A program made the translations under genes and the position numbers. Of a stretch of 64,000 nucleotides of DNA, positions 16,200 through 25,649 are shown piece after piece (within the stretch, counting starts at the first letter, position 1; every line of letters starts with the position of its first letter). Below the pieces are notes generated by a model. It was not told where the DNA came from. It saw nothing but the letters and a program-made list of their open reading frames with translations, and did not search any database. The stretch is from Candidatus Eremiobacterota bacterium (GTDB lineage: Bacteria > Vulcanimicrobiota > CADAWZ01 > Ess09-12): positions 1-64,000 of the forward strand of contig JAVHLM010000023.1 in assembly GCA_031082125.1 (NCBI GenBank). The letters are read 5' to 3'.

Positions 16200-16751
16200 T
16201 CAGGCCGTTCTCTTCAGGGCTTTCATGCAGGCGCTGATGAAAGCCTGCTGCTGTGCTTCTCCGGTAAAGTACCGGAGGGGGATGATATGAGCCCCCCCTC
16301 TGGAGGCCAGGAGGTAAATATAGCGATCATCGACCTCAAAAAGATCGATGTCCTCCCATTTCATCATTGCATCACCGTAGTCGGAAGTGCCGAAGAGGCA
16401 GTCGGGCATGACCTTGTACTGCCGCGTGCCCTTGATTTCGAGATTCTCTTCAGGAGTCCGCCTGAGGGTGTAAAGGTGGATAAGGAGGCCGATCTGGTTG
16501 ATAAAGCGGGGTACGAGAAAGAATGCGGCCAGCAGGGCAAAGAGCCCGCCGCTTATTATTATGGTGTCGGTAGTGAGCCGCAGGTCAGATCCCGGCGAGA
16601 TGAGAAAGGCCAGGATCACAATCAGGAGAAAGCCTACCCCTATAAGAAGGCCCCTGTTCCCCAGGGGCTTTTCCTGCCTGGTGAAAAGAAACCTGTTGAG
16701 GGCGACAAAGTCATCTCTCGTGAGATCAATAACTACACGGGGCTCATCCAT
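16200..16751 (-). CDS. YcxB-like membrane protein
   Basis: 183 aa from the ATG at 16751. Two TM helices (about residues 33-52 and 62-80) follow a short N-terminal segment containing LTRDDFVALNRFL. A C-terminal beta-rich domain ends with YIYLLASRGGAHIIPLRYF, the pattern of the YcxB-like C-terminal (PH-like) domain. The function of that family is unknown. The frame stays open far upstream, but that part is antisense to the next gene and starts without a ribosome site. Confidence 0.7.
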   Translation of the reverse strand: MDEPRVVIDLTRDDFVALNRFLFTRQEKPLGNRGLLIGVGFLLIVILAFLISPGSDLRLTTDTIIISGGLFALLAAFFLVPRFINQIGLLIHLYTLRRTPEENLEIKGTRQYKVMPDCLFGTSDYGDAMMKWEDIDLFEVDDRYIYLLASRGGAHIIPLRYFTGEAQQQAFISACMKALKRTA

Positions 16752-16903
16752 TTTTTCTCTCTTTGCTCCCCTCCCGTTCCCCCGGCACCTGTTCCCCGGG
16801 CACCACCTATGGTACTTCTTACGAGGGAGGAAAAACCCTCTCTGTTCCCTAAGTAATGGAGGGACTTTCAAGCGGGGAAACTCTCTCAGGGAGGAAACCT
16901 TCC

Positions 16904-17578
16904 ATGGCAGATCCATGCGGCGGCTCGGAGCCCGCCGGGGCTCCTCATGCTCACGACAAGGCTCCCTATGAAAAGCGCATCCACTTTTCATGGAAGCAGA
17001 GCCGCGCCCTTTTTGTTGTCTCTTTTCTTCTCGCCGCAATTCTTCCCTTTTTCGCCCATGCGATGCTCTTCGTGGTGAGCATACTCTGCGTCCTCGCATT
17101 TGCCGTCCTTGTTGAGACGTCGCCGCCTTTGCCGGCAGGACAGTCCCCCGGTCCCGGCCCTGCCACGCAGTCACTCAGTGAAGAGCCCCATGCCTCAACG
17201 GCTTCAACCTATCTCGCCGTCATCGGCTTCAGCGTGTTTCTCGTCTTCGCCTATATCTACATGGTGGAGAACATGCCGAACCGGTACAGCGGCGGGACCC
17301 TCACGGCCTGCAAAAGCAACCTCAAGAACCTGGGCACGGCGATGGAGATGTACAGCACCGATAATGAGGGGCGTTATCCCAAAACCATCTCAAAGATCAC
17401 CCCCGACTATCTGAAGACCCTTCCCACATGCCCTGCCTCGGGCACCATGACATACTGTTATATTTATACCGCCGTTCCTGATGTCTATACCATGTGGTGC
17501 AACAGCACGGCCCATGTCAGGGTGAGCGGGAAAGCGAACTACCCCCAGTATGACGCTGTCCAGGGCCTCATTGAGTAG
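16904..17578 (+). CDS. Membrane protein with pseudopilin-like C-terminal domain
   Basis: 224 aa from the ATG at 16904, which follows GGGAGGAAA; an ATG at 16856 is weaker. Two adjacent TM helices (about 35-70), a Pro-rich linker and a third TM (about 101-120) precede a C-terminal domain. That domain contains CKSNLKNLGTAMEMYSTDN, then Cys pairs (TCPASGTMTYCY), as in the globular part of type II/IV pseudopilin-like proteins. There is no prepilin cleavage site, so a free pilin is unlikely. The gene stands alone and its role is unknown. Confidence 0.65.
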   Translation: MADPCGGSEPAGAPHAHDKAPYEKRIHFSWKQSRALFVVSFLLAAILPFFAHAMLFVVSILCVLAFAVLVETSPPLPAGQSPGPGPATQSLSEEPHASTASTYLAVIGFSVFLVFAYIYMVENMPNRYSGGTLTACKSNLKNLGTAMEMYSTDNEGRYPKTISKITPDYLKTLPTCPASGTMTYCYIYTAVPDVYTMWCNSTAHVRVSGKANYPQYDAVQGLIE

Positions 17579-17597
17579 CAGGATGTTCCCTGAGGAG

Positions 17598-18788
17598 CTA
17601 TCTCTCCACGAGCATGCTGATCCCCATGCCTCCGCCGATGCAAAGGGTGGCAATGCCGGTGTGGGCGCTGCGGCGCATCATCTCGTAGATGAGTGTCACC
17701 AGGATGCGGCACCCTGAAGCGCCGATGGGATGCCCCAGGGCAATAGCGCCCCCGTTGACGTTGACGCGGTCAGAGAGGGGCTTTTTGTCAAGGCCCAGCT
17801 CGCGCGCCACGGCAATGGACTGCACGGCGAATGCTTCGTTTGCCTCTATCAGATCGATCTGCTCAAGGGTTTTTCCTGTCTTCGCGAGGAGCTTCTTTAC
17901 GGCGTCGATGGGTCCTGTTCCCATCAGGGCAGGGTCAACGCCGGCATAGGCATAGCCTTTTATTGTCGCCAGGGGAGTGATGCCGAGCTCCAGGGCCTTC
18001 CGCTCCGAGAGGAGCACGACGGCGGCGGCGCCGTCATTGACGCCTGATGAGTTTCCCGCCGTGACGGTGCCGTCTTTCTTGAAGGCAGGCTTGAGCTTTG
18101 CGAGGCTCTCGACGGTTGTTGAAGGCCTGGGATGCTCATCCTTGCTGATCACGAGGGGATCGCCCTTTTTCTGGGCGATGCTCACCGGCACGATCTCTTC
18201 TTCAAAGCGCCCCCGCTCGATGGCCCGGGCGGCCTTCATCTGGCTCTCATAGGCCAAGGTATCCTGCTCCACCCTGGTGATTCCGTATTTTTCCGCGATG
18301 TTCTCGGCCGTGATGCCCATGTGCACTTTGCCGATGGCGCATGAAAGGCCGTCATGGATCATGGTGTCAAAGAGGTCACCGTGGCCCATCCTGTAGCCGT
18401 TCCGTGCCTTGGTGAGCAGATAAGGCGACTGTGACATGGACTCCATGCCGCCAGCCACGATTATGTCGGCTTCCCCGAGGGATATGATACGGGCTGCGTC
18501 AACCACGGAGCGCAGCCCCGATCCACAGACCATGTTGAGGGTCCAGGCGGGCACCTCCTGAGGGATTCCTGCCATCAGCGAGGCCTGGCGGGCGGGGTTC
18601 TGTCCCTGCCCTGCCTGGAGGATGCATCCCATAATCACCTCATCGACCTGTTCAGGCTTTACCCCTGCCCTTCGGAGGGATTCGGCGATTACTGTCCTTG
18701 CGAGCTCAACGGCAGGCACCTCCGAGAGACCTCCCTGGAATGCTCCTATGGGAGTCCTCGCTGCACCGGCGATTACCACGTTTTCCAT
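17598..18788 (-). CDS. Acetyl-CoA C-acetyltransferase (thiolase), copy 1
   Basis: 396 aa, standard length. The catalytic nucleophile is Cys88 ([11 protein letters not shown]); the C-terminal His is in GHPIGASG and the acid/base Cys in LCIGGGMG. Thiolases of this form join two acetyl-CoA to acetoacetyl-CoA or run the reverse reaction. AAGGAG precedes the ATG. It lies apart from the second thiolase, which is on the other strand with a dehydrogenase, so the two copies may serve opposite directions or different chain lengths. Confidence 0.95.
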   Translation of the reverse strand: MENVVIAGAARTPIGAFQGGLSEVPAVELARTVIAESLRRAGVKPEQVDEVIMGCILQAGQGQNPARQASLMAGIPQEVPAWTLNMVCGSGLRSVVDAARIISLGEADIIVAGGMESMSQSPYLLTKARNGYRMGHGDLFDTMIHDGLSCAIGKVHMGITAENIAEKYGITRVEQDTLAYESQMKAARAIERGRFEEEIVPVSIAQKKGDPLVISKDEHPRPSTTVESLAKLKPAFKKDGTVTAGNSSGVNDGAAAVVLLSERKALELGITPLATIKGYAYAGVDPALMGTGPIDAVKKLLAKTGKTLEQIDLIEANEAFAVQSIAVARELGLDKKPLSDRVNVNGGAIALGHPIGASGCRILVTLIYEMMRRSAHTGIATLCIGGGMGISMLVER

Positions 18789-18864
18789 GAGAATGCTCCT
18801 TTCAATCGGTTATGTATTCATACGACGGATACCTCACGGCAGGGGAGGGTGAGTCCCGGCCTTT

Positions 18865-19533
18865 TCATGCTGAAGCCGGAGAAGAGGTATCAATGAGATC
18901 TAGCACCTTGAGGAGATAAATATAGGAGAGAAAGGCATAGAGCTGAATATAGGCTTCCTGGGAGCGGGCCTGGTCAATGGCATCTGAGACCTGTGCAATC
19001 ATCGCCTTGTATTGTTTTCCTTCATGAATGGAGATGCCTTCAAGGGCGCTGTTCCTGACAGCGAGCTCCCAGAGATCCTTTGAAAGGTGGGTTTTCGCCT
19101 TCCTGAAATGTGAAGCCTCGATATTCTTTGCCGCTTTCACATAGGAATATTCCGAGACCCTGTGAAGGATGAAGGATACCACGTTGGTGAAAAAGGTGAA
19201 GGAGCTTGCCGAGGAGGCCGAGATCCCCAGCCTCAGCGCAACCTGCTCCACGGTGGCATAGACAAGGGCCTTGAAGCTCTCCGATACCGCTTTTTCCGAG
19301 CCTTCGGCGCTTATGAGGAAATCCTCGAGCCTCTCGAGCATCAGCAGAGCACACCGGAGATTGGCGGTGAGCTCCCTCATCATTGCAGCGGAGGCCATTT
19401 TTCCATTTTTTTCCAAAAGAAAGCTGAGGAGTCTCACTTCGTCAACTACTTCTGCAAGAGAGAGTGATTCCTGCGAGAATTTTACGAGTGACTCAAGCGA
19501 TGTTCTTAATTCTTTCAGGGTAGCCTTGGCCAC
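18865..19533 (-). CDS. Hypothetical all-helical protein
   Basis: 222 aa from a GTG at 19533, 8 nt after GGAG; upstream extension of the frame lacks a site. The sequence is almost entirely amphipathic helix with Leu/Ala/Ser heptad character (for example RTSLESLVKFSQESLSLAEVV). There is no signal peptide or clear TM segment and I recognise no family. It is divergent from the second thiolase gene, sharing a 167-bp gap that holds a perfect 18-bp palindrome. Confidence 0.6.
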   Translation of the reverse strand: MAKATLKELRTSLESLVKFSQESLSLAEVVDEVRLLSFLLEKNGKMASAAMMRELTANLRCALLMLERLEDFLISAEGSEKAVSESFKALVYATVEQVALRLGISASSASSFTFFTNVVSFILHRVSEYSYVKAAKNIEASHFRKAKTHLSKDLWELAVRNSALEGISIHEGKQYKAMIAQVSDAIDQARSQEAYIQLYAFLSYIYLLKVLDLIDTSSPASA

Positions 19534-19576
19534 AGCGCACGCTCCTGCCGCCAGTCTGCTGGTCTTTCCCCATGAG

Positions 19577-19594
19577 TTCTCCCCGCGGGGAGAA
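19577..19594. promoter_or_regulatory. 18-bp perfect palindrome, candidate operator
   Basis: TTCTCCCCGCGGGGAGAA is fully self-complementary. It lies between the divergent helical-protein gene (start 19533) and the thiolase/dehydrogenase operon (start 19700), a typical site for a dimeric repressor. No regulator gene is adjacent. Confidence 0.5.
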
Positions 19595-19699
19595 TGTCCT
19601 TCTCGGGAGGGGCGGCTTTTTCGCTGCCGGGAAGTGCCGAGGGAGGGAAAAGGGAAGGGGAGAGTGAAGTACCCTCGAGAACCCAGAAAGGAGCACCCT

Positions 19700-20953
19700 A
19701 TGACAGATCTGAGCGTTTTTTCCATTCCCGACCTGGAGCCTCAGGTGAAGAAGACAGAGAGGAAGCCTGCCCATGAGGCAGTGATAGTGAGTGCCGTAAG
19801 AACGGCCATCGGAAAGTTTTCCGGGACCCTCAGGGAGGTCCACCCTGCCGAGCTGGGCGCTCTCTGCATCAAGGAGGCCGTAGGCCGGGCAGGACTGGCT
19901 CCGGAAGAGGTCGATGAGGTAATCATGGGCAACGTGGTAAGCGCCGGCCTGGGGCAGAACCCCGCGCGGCAGGCCGCCATCAAGGCGGGATTACCGGTGA
20001 AAGTTGGTGCGATGACTCTCAACAAGGTCTGTGCCTCGGGCCTCAAGTCGGTGGTCCTTGCCGCCCAGGCAGTCTCAGGCGGCGATGCGGAAGCGGTGGT
20101 GGCAGGCGGCATGGAGTCAATGAGCAGGACGCCCTATCTGATCACCAAGGCACGGAGCGGCATACGGATGGGACACGACCAGATCATCGATTCCATGATA
20201 GCTGATGGCCTCTGGGATCCCTATCACGACTTTCACATGGGCTTCACGGGCGAGATCGTGGCCCATCATTTCAATGTCTCGCGGGGCGATCAGGATGAAT
20301 ATGCCTTCAGGAGCCATCAGAAAGCTGTGGAGGCCATCAATAGAGGAAAGTTCAATGACGAGATTGTCGCTGTCCCCCTCGTGGGCAAGAAGGGCGAAGT
20401 GAGCGCCTTTTCTGTTGACGAGTCGCCGAGGGCCGACACGACTGTCGAAAAGCTGGCCTCCCTCAGGCCCGCATTTCTCAAGGAGGGCACGGTGACCGCG
20501 GGAAATTCCCCCGGGGTGAACGACGGGGCGGCGGCCCTCCTTGTCATGGCAGGCGATGCTGCAGCATCCCGCGGGATGAAGCCCATTGCCCGCATAGTGA
20601 ACTACTTCACCTCGGGGCTTGCCCCTGAGTGGGTAATGCTCACGCCGATCCCGGCCATCAGGGGGGTCCTTGCGAAAAACGGCGGTCCCTCCCTTGGCGA
20701 GATAGATCTTTTTGAGATTAACGAGGCTTTTTCCGTACAGGCCCTCGCCTGCATCAGGGAGCTTGCCATCGATCAAGGGAAAGTGAACATAAACGGCGGC
20801 GCCGTAGCCCTGGGGCATCCCATCGGCGCCTCGGGAGCACGCATACTGGTAACGCTGCTCCACGGGCTGAGAGCCCGCGGCGGCAGATACGGGATCGCCT
20901 CTCTCTGCCTCGGCGGGGGAAACGGCGTGGCGGTCCTCGTGGAGATGCTTTAA
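19700..20953 (+). CDS. Acetyl-CoA C-acetyltransferase (thiolase), copy 2
   Basis: 417 aa. It has an unusual N-terminal extension of about 24 residues before the usual AVIVSAVRTAIG start; the ATG at 19700 follows AAAGGAG. The nucleophile is Cys111 (NKVCASGLKSV); GHPIGASG and LCLGGGNG complete the active site. It is followed after 17 bp by a 3-hydroxybutyryl-CoA dehydrogenase gene, so it probably feeds acetoacetyl-CoA to that enzyme (butyrate/butanol-type or polyhydroxybutyrate-type chemistry) or takes part in the reverse degradation. Confidence 0.94.
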   Translation: MTDLSVFSIPDLEPQVKKTERKPAHEAVIVSAVRTAIGKFSGTLREVHPAELGALCIKEAVGRAGLAPEEVDEVIMGNVVSAGLGQNPARQAAIKAGLPVKVGAMTLNKVCASGLKSVVLAAQAVSGGDAEAVVAGGMESMSRTPYLITKARSGIRMGHDQIIDSMIADGLWDPYHDFHMGFTGEIVAHHFNVSRGDQDEYAFRSHQKAVEAINRGKFNDEIVAVPLVGKKGEVSAFSVDESPRADTTVEKLASLRPAFLKEGTVTAGNSPGVNDGAAALLVMAGDAAASRGMKPIARIVNYFTSGLAPEWVMLTPIPAIRGVLAKNGGPSLGEIDLFEINEAFSVQALACIRELAIDQGKVNINGGAVALGHPIGASGARILVTLLHGLRARGGRYGIASLCLGGGNGVAVLVEML

Positions 20954-20970
20954 GCTGAAAGGAGGGCACT

Positions 20971-21822
20971 ATGGAAATCAGGAAAGTGACTGTCGCAGGG
21001 GCGGGGATCATGGGGAGCGGCATCTCCCAGGTCTTTGCCATGAAAGGCTTCGACGTGGTAATGGTGGACATCAAGGAAGAATTCCTCGAGAAGGGCATGA
21101 GAACCATAAAGAAGAGCCTCGGTAAATTCGTGGAGAAGGGGAAGCTTGACCAGGTGGCTGCCGACGAGGCCCTCGGGAGAATACGCACCTCGGTTGCCCT
21201 GAAAGAGGGCCATTGGGCCGATCTGGCCATAGAGGCAGTCACGGAGGACAAGTCCATCAAGAGGGAGGTCTTCAAGGCTCTGGACACCTGCCTCAAGCCT
21301 GATGCACTCCTTGCCTCGAATACGACATCCATCTCCATCACGGAGCTTGCAGCCTCGTCAGGAAGAGCTCCCCGGTTCATCGGGATGCACTTCATGAGCC
21401 CTGTCCCCCAGATGCAGCTTGTCGAGGTCATCAACGGCGCTGCCACGTCTAAGGAGACAACGGATAGAATAGTCTCGCTCTGTGAGAAGCTGGACAAGAC
21501 TCCTGTCGTCGTCGAGGATTATCCCGGCTTTGTCTCAAGCAGGCTCATCATCACCATGATCAACGAGGCCATTTACACCCTTATGGAAGGTGTGGCCACG
21601 AAAGAAGGAATCGACATGGTGATGAAACTGGGAATGAACCACCCCATGGGGCCTCTTTCCCTCGCCGACTATGTGGGGCTTGACGTGGTCCTCGCCGCAA
21701 TGGAGACCCTCTACAAGGGCTTTGGTGACTCAAAGTACCGGCCCTGCCCTCTGCTGGTAAAGATGGTCAAGGCGGGGTTCCTGGGGAAAAAGTCGGGGAG
21801 AGGCTTCTACGAGTATACTTAG
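20971..21822 (+). CDS. hbd: 3-hydroxybutyryl-CoA dehydrogenase
   Basis: 283 aa, the normal length of the short monofunctional enzyme. It interconverts acetoacetyl-CoA and 3-hydroxybutyryl-CoA with NAD(P). The Rossmann motif GAGIMGSGI is at residues 9-17; the family signature around the catalytic His lies in PRFIGMHFMSPVPQM and the C-terminal domain has NHPMGPLSLADYVGLDV. RBS GGAGG precedes the ATG. No crotonase or acyl-CoA dehydrogenase gene is nearby. The next gene, a GHMP kinase, starts 66 bp later on the same strand. Confidence 0.95.
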   Translation: MEIRKVTVAGAGIMGSGISQVFAMKGFDVVMVDIKEEFLEKGMRTIKKSLGKFVEKGKLDQVAADEALGRIRTSVALKEGHWADLAIEAVTEDKSIKREVFKALDTCLKPDALLASNTTSISITELAASSGRAPRFIGMHFMSPVPQMQLVEVINGAATSKETTDRIVSLCEKLDKTPVVVEDYPGFVSSRLIITMINEAIYTLMEGVATKEGIDMVMKLGMNHPMGPLSLADYVGLDVVLAAMETLYKGFGDSKYRPCPLLVKMVKAGFLGKKSGRGFYEYT

Positions 21823-21887
21823 CAAAAGGGCTGGAATAACGTGGCTCAGAATAAGAGAAGAATATCCGGAAGCGCTATGGAGGAACC

Positions 21888-22895
21888 ATGAAAGTGACAG
21901 TCACCGCCCCTGCAAGGATTGATCTTGCCGGGGGTACCCTTGACATATTTCCCCTCTATATCTTCGAGGGCGGCGGCATGACAGTGAATATGGCCATCGA
22001 CATGGTGAGCATGGCCCAGGTCGAGACAGTGGGCGGAAGGGAGATTATCATTAAATCCCTTGACCTTGGGGAGGAAGCCAGGGCGGAGAGCCTTGAGGAG
22101 CTTGCTCCCTCAGGGGTCCTGGAGCTGGTGATGAGAGCCGTAAAGTTCTGTGCACCCCGTGAAGGCCTCCATATCAGCATTAAAAACATGGCCCCCAAGG
22201 GCTCGGGCCTGGGAGCCTCTTCGAGCCTTCTTGTCGCCCTCATGTGGGCCCTCCAGGGGGCGGCCAGGGAGCGCCTTGACCCGGCGGTCCTTATTGACTG
22301 GTGCGCCAACGTGGAGGCCCAGAGCCTCGGCATCCCTACGGGGAAGCAGGACTATTACGCCGCCTTTTATGGAGGCTTCTCCGCAATCCATTTCAACGAG
22401 CGAGCAATAAGGCGCGAGGGCCTCTCCCTCTCGGCTCCTTTTCTTGAAGCCCTCAAGGAAAGCCTTGTGCTCTCCTTTACCGGCATCTCGCACTTTTCCG
22501 GGGCCACCAACTGGGACATGATGAAGGGCTATATCGATAATGCCGGCGGAACCAGGGAAAAAATGAAGCATATCGGCAGGACTGCAGTGAAAATGAGGGA
22601 GAGCCTCATCAACGAGGATATGGATGCCCTCGCATCCGCACTTGCCGAGGAGTGGGACAACAGGAAGCATCTGGCCGAAGGAGTTTCTAATAAGAAAATA
22701 GATGCCATGGTTGAGGCTGCCGCCCGAGAGGGCGCCATGGCCTCGAAGATCTGCGGTGCAGGAGGAGGCGGATGCATGGTGACGCTGGCGCCGCCCTCCA
22801 GGCGTGCCCGCGTGATGAAGGCCCTCGAGGAGGCAGGTGCGGCCATCCTGGACTTTTCCCCCGCCGGGGGAGGGGTCAGGGCAGTGGAAGGATAA
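21888..22895 (+). CDS. GHMP-family sugar kinase
   Basis: 335 aa. The GHMP pattern is complete: TAPARIDLAGG at the start, PKGSGLGASSSLLVAL as the ATP-binding loop and ICGAGGGGCMVTL near the C-terminus. Its closest look-alikes are D-glycero-D-manno-heptose 7-phosphate kinase-like proteins, but the substrate cannot be read from the sequence. RBS GGAGG precedes the ATG. Its stop codon overlaps the bshC start (TAATG), so it is translationally tied to bacillithiol synthesis. Whether it makes a sugar related to that pathway is open. Confidence 0.88.
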   Translation: MKVTVTAPARIDLAGGTLDIFPLYIFEGGGMTVNMAIDMVSMAQVETVGGREIIIKSLDLGEEARAESLEELAPSGVLELVMRAVKFCAPREGLHISIKNMAPKGSGLGASSSLLVALMWALQGAARERLDPAVLIDWCANVEAQSLGIPTGKQDYYAAFYGGFSAIHFNERAIRREGLSLSAPFLEALKESLVLSFTGISHFSGATNWDMMKGYIDNAGGTREKMKHIGRTAVKMRESLINEDMDALASALAEEWDNRKHLAEGVSNKKIDAMVEAAAREGAMASKICGAGGGGCMVTLAPPSRRARVMKALEEAGAAILDFSPAGGGVRAVEG

Positions 22896-24523
22896 TGGCA
22901 ATGGAAAGCACGGTGCCATTCAATGCCGTTGTGGGCGATAACAGGCTTTTCTGCGACTATGTGGAGCACTACGAGAGGCTTTCCCCTTTCTTCAGGGGCG
23001 ATCCCCGCGAAGAGTCTTCATTTCAAGCCGTCATTCGGGAAGTGGCAGAAAAAGATTACCGGCGCCCCGAGCTCTGCGAGATCCTGCTGGCGCAGAACAC
23101 CCGCTGGGGCGCCGGGGCCCCGACGCGTGAAAAGATAGCGGCCCTGGGCGACTCACGCTGCTTCGCGGTGCTGACGGGGCAGCAACTGGGCCTTTTCGGC
23201 GGCCCCCTCTACACCATCTACAAGGCCGTGACGGCCCTCCGCCTCGCTTCGTCTCTCTCAGAGACTTTTTCCGCCCCCTCAATAGCCCTTTTCTGGATAG
23301 AATCAGATGACCATGATTTCAGCGAGACAGCTTCTTTCAGGGCAGTAAGGGGAAGGGAGGTGCAGCAGATAGCCTATGAGCCTTCCCCGCAGGGTGGGAA
23401 GCTCCCCCTTTCCCTCCATGTGCTTGACGGGCAGATCCGCAAGCCTCTCGAGGAGCTCGATGCGTTCCTGCCTGAGACCGCCTTTAAGGGAGCGCTCCTT
23501 GAGGAGCTCTCCCGGTGCTTCTCTCCCGGCAAGCCTTATGTCGATGCCTTCGGGGAATGGCTTCTCTCTCTTCTCGGCGGCTACGGACTCGTCCTGGTAT
23601 CCCCTTCGGACCGGCGCCTGAAGGAGCTTGCCGCTCCTCTTTTCGCCAGGGAGCTCGCCACGGCGCCCCAATCGTCCCGGCTCATCACCGGGGCAGGTGA
23701 GCGGCTCCGCAGCCTTGGCTATCATGCCCAGATAGGTTCGGCCGCAGGGAAAGTGAACCTCTTTCACCACACTCCAGGGCGCGAGGCCATACGAAGCATT
23801 GACGGACAATTCACGCTTGAGCGGCAGGGTGAGCGGTCACCTGCAGAGCTCGAAGCCACGCTCGCCAGGAGCCCCGACTCGTTTTCTCCCGGCGTGGCGC
23901 TGCGGCCGCTCATGGAGGACCTGCTCTTTCCCACCGTTGCCTATGTGGGAGGGCCCGGGGAGGTGGCTTACTGGGCACAGGTTCTCTCCCTCTATGATAT
24001 GTTCGGCATCACGAAGCCCCTCGTCTTTCCAAGGATGAGCCTCACCCTTGTTGAAGGGGGCATAAGGAGAGTTATCGACAAGTACGGCCTCAGGGCCGGG
24101 GGGCTCTTTCCCACAAGGGGAGAAAGCCTTGCTGAGGCCCTGGCCCCTCATTTTCCCGGGGATCTGAGAGGGAAGATGGAGGAGGGACTCGGGGAGCTCG
24201 AGGCCGTCATCAGGCGCCTTGAAGGCGAGGCCGTCGCTGCCGATGAGAACCTGAGGCCGGCCTTCAGGCATTTTTCCGGGAAGGTGAAGGGCCTGGGGGA
24301 GGCCCTTGCGGGAAAGGTAAGGGACGCTGTCACCAGGAAAGATGGGGTCCTCCAGGATCATATGGAAAAGACCAGGGCTTCCATGTTCCCGGGAGGATTT
24401 CTGCAGGAGCGGTCCCTCAATGTGGTGCAGTTTGTGGCGAGGTACGGCAGCGGGTTCATCGACAGGCTCTTTCGGGAGCCTGCCGTTCTGCCCCCCTGGA
24501 ATCACCAGATAATGGAGCTTTGA
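22895..24523 (+). CDS. bshC: Putative cysteine ligase BshC (bacillithiol synthesis)
   Basis: 542 aa, normal length. BshC joins cysteine to glucosaminyl-malate, the last step of bacillithiol formation. Family features include VLTGQQLGLFGGPLYTIYKAVTA, FWIESDDHDFSE and, later, YVGGPGEVAYWAQ. The ATG at 22895 shares its A with the GHMP kinase stop; a second ATG at 22901 is an alternative. The next gene, bshA, starts one base after its stop. BshC, BshA and BshB1 in one operon make the assignment firm. Confidence 0.95.
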   Translation: MAMESTVPFNAVVGDNRLFCDYVEHYERLSPFFRGDPREESSFQAVIREVAEKDYRRPELCEILLAQNTRWGAGAPTREKIAALGDSRCFAVLTGQQLGLFGGPLYTIYKAVTALRLASSLSETFSAPSIALFWIESDDHDFSETASFRAVRGREVQQIAYEPSPQGGKLPLSLHVLDGQIRKPLEELDAFLPETAFKGALLEELSRCFSPGKPYVDAFGEWLLSLLGGYGLVLVSPSDRRLKELAAPLFARELATAPQSSRLITGAGERLRSLGYHAQIGSAAGKVNLFHHTPGREAIRSIDGQFTLERQGERSPAELEATLARSPDSFSPGVALRPLMEDLLFPTVAYVGGPGEVAYWAQVLSLYDMFGITKPLVFPRMSLTLVEGGIRRVIDKYGLRAGGLFPTRGESLAEALAPHFPGDLRGKMEEGLGELEAVIRRLEGEAVAADENLRPAFRHFSGKVKGLGEALAGKVRDAVTRKDGVLQDHMEKTRASMFPGGFLQERSLNVVQFVARYGSGFIDRLFREPAVLPPWNHQIMEL

Positions 24524-24524
24524 C

Positions 24525-25649
24525 ATGAAAATCGGTATAGTCTGTTTTCCTACTTACGGGGGAAGCGGCGCCGTGGCCGGCGAGCTTGCGAGGGGGCTTG
24601 CGCTCCGCGGCCATGAGATCCATATCATAAGCTATGCCCTTCCTTTCAGGCTCAAGTCCTTCACCAAGAACGTCTTTTTCCACGAGGTGGACACGCAGAA
24701 CTACCCTCCCTTCCCCTCGCCTCCCTATGTGCTCTCCCTTGCCTCCCGCATCATCGAGATCTGCATGGAATACTCCCTTGACGTGCTCCATCTCCACTAT
24801 GCCATTCCCCATACCACGTCAGCCTTTCTTGCCCGCTGCGTGATGGGGAAAAGGAGCCCGGCTCTTATCACGACTCTCCACGGCACCGACATTACCCTCG
24901 TGGGGAGCCACCCCTCCTATTATCCCATCACGAAATTCTCCATAGAGGAGAGCGACGGCATCACATCGGTGTCTTCGTACCTCAAGAAGACCACGGAAGA
25001 GGTTTTCGGCATCAGGAAGCCCATCGAGGTGATCCATAATTTCATCGACACAGGGAGGTTTTCACCGGGGATGTCCCGCGAGATCAGGCAGCTTCTCTGC
25101 GGCTCTGCAGGGAAGGTCCTTATTCATATCTCGAATTTCAGGCCCGTGAAGCGTCTGGCAGACGTGGTGCAGGTTTTCGCCCGCGTGGCCGCCGAGGTGG
25201 ATGCAAAGCTCCTGCTGGTGGGCGACGGAGAAGAGCGCCCCGCCATTCACCGGATGGTGGGCGATATGGGCATCAGGGACCGCGTCCTCTTCCTCGGGAA
25301 GCAGGACAACGTGGAAGAGCTTATCGCCACGGCCGATCTGATGCTTTTTCCCAGCGAGAACGAAAGCTTCGGCCTTGCGGCCCTTGAGGCCCTCAGCTGC
25401 GGAGTGCCTGTCGTAGGATCGACGGCGGGGGGACTTGTGGAGGTCGTGGAGCATGGCCTTTGCGGTTATCTCCATCCCGTGGGAGACGTGGAGTCCATGG
25501 CCAGGTCATGCCTCAGCCTGCTTGGTGACAGTGCAAAGATGGAGGCCTTCAGGGAGAAAGCCCGTGAACGGGCCCTCTCACATTTTGATGAGAGGATCAT
25601 AATCCCTCACTATGAGAATTTTTACAGGAGTGTCATCAATGGCTTATGA
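24525..25649 (+). CDS. bshA: N-acetyl-alpha-D-glucosaminyl L-malate synthase BshA
   Basis: 374 aa. A GT4 (GT-B) retaining glycosyltransferase that transfers GlcNAc from UDP-GlcNAc to L-malate, the first step of bacillithiol synthesis. Diagnostic segments are the N-terminal CFPTYGGSGAVAGELA, ITTLHGTDITLVG, NFRPVKR, and the C-terminal nucleotide site SENESFGLAALEALSCGVPVV. It lies between bshC and bshB1 with overlaps or one-base spacing, so it is surely co-transcribed. Confidence 0.96.
   Translation: MKIGIVCFPTYGGSGAVAGELARGLALRGHEIHIISYALPFRLKSFTKNVFFHEVDTQNYPPFPSPPYVLSLASRIIEICMEYSLDVLHLHYAIPHTTSAFLARCVMGKRSPALITTLHGTDITLVGSHPSYYPITKFSIEESDGITSVSSYLKKTTEEVFGIRKPIEVIHNFIDTGRFSPGMSREIRQLLCGSAGKVLIHISNFRPVKRLADVVQVFARVAAEVDAKLLLVGDGEERPAIHRMVGDMGIRDRVLFLGKQDNVEELIATADLMLFPSENESFGLAALEALSCGVPVVGSTAGGLVEVVEHGLCGYLHPVGDVESMARSCLSLLGDSAKMEAFREKARERALSHFDERIIIPHYENFYRSVINGL

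Noticed and set aside
16752-17174. An extension of the YcxB-like protein of about 140 residues.
   Set aside because: Arg-rich, antisense to the pseudopilin-like gene, no ribosome site.
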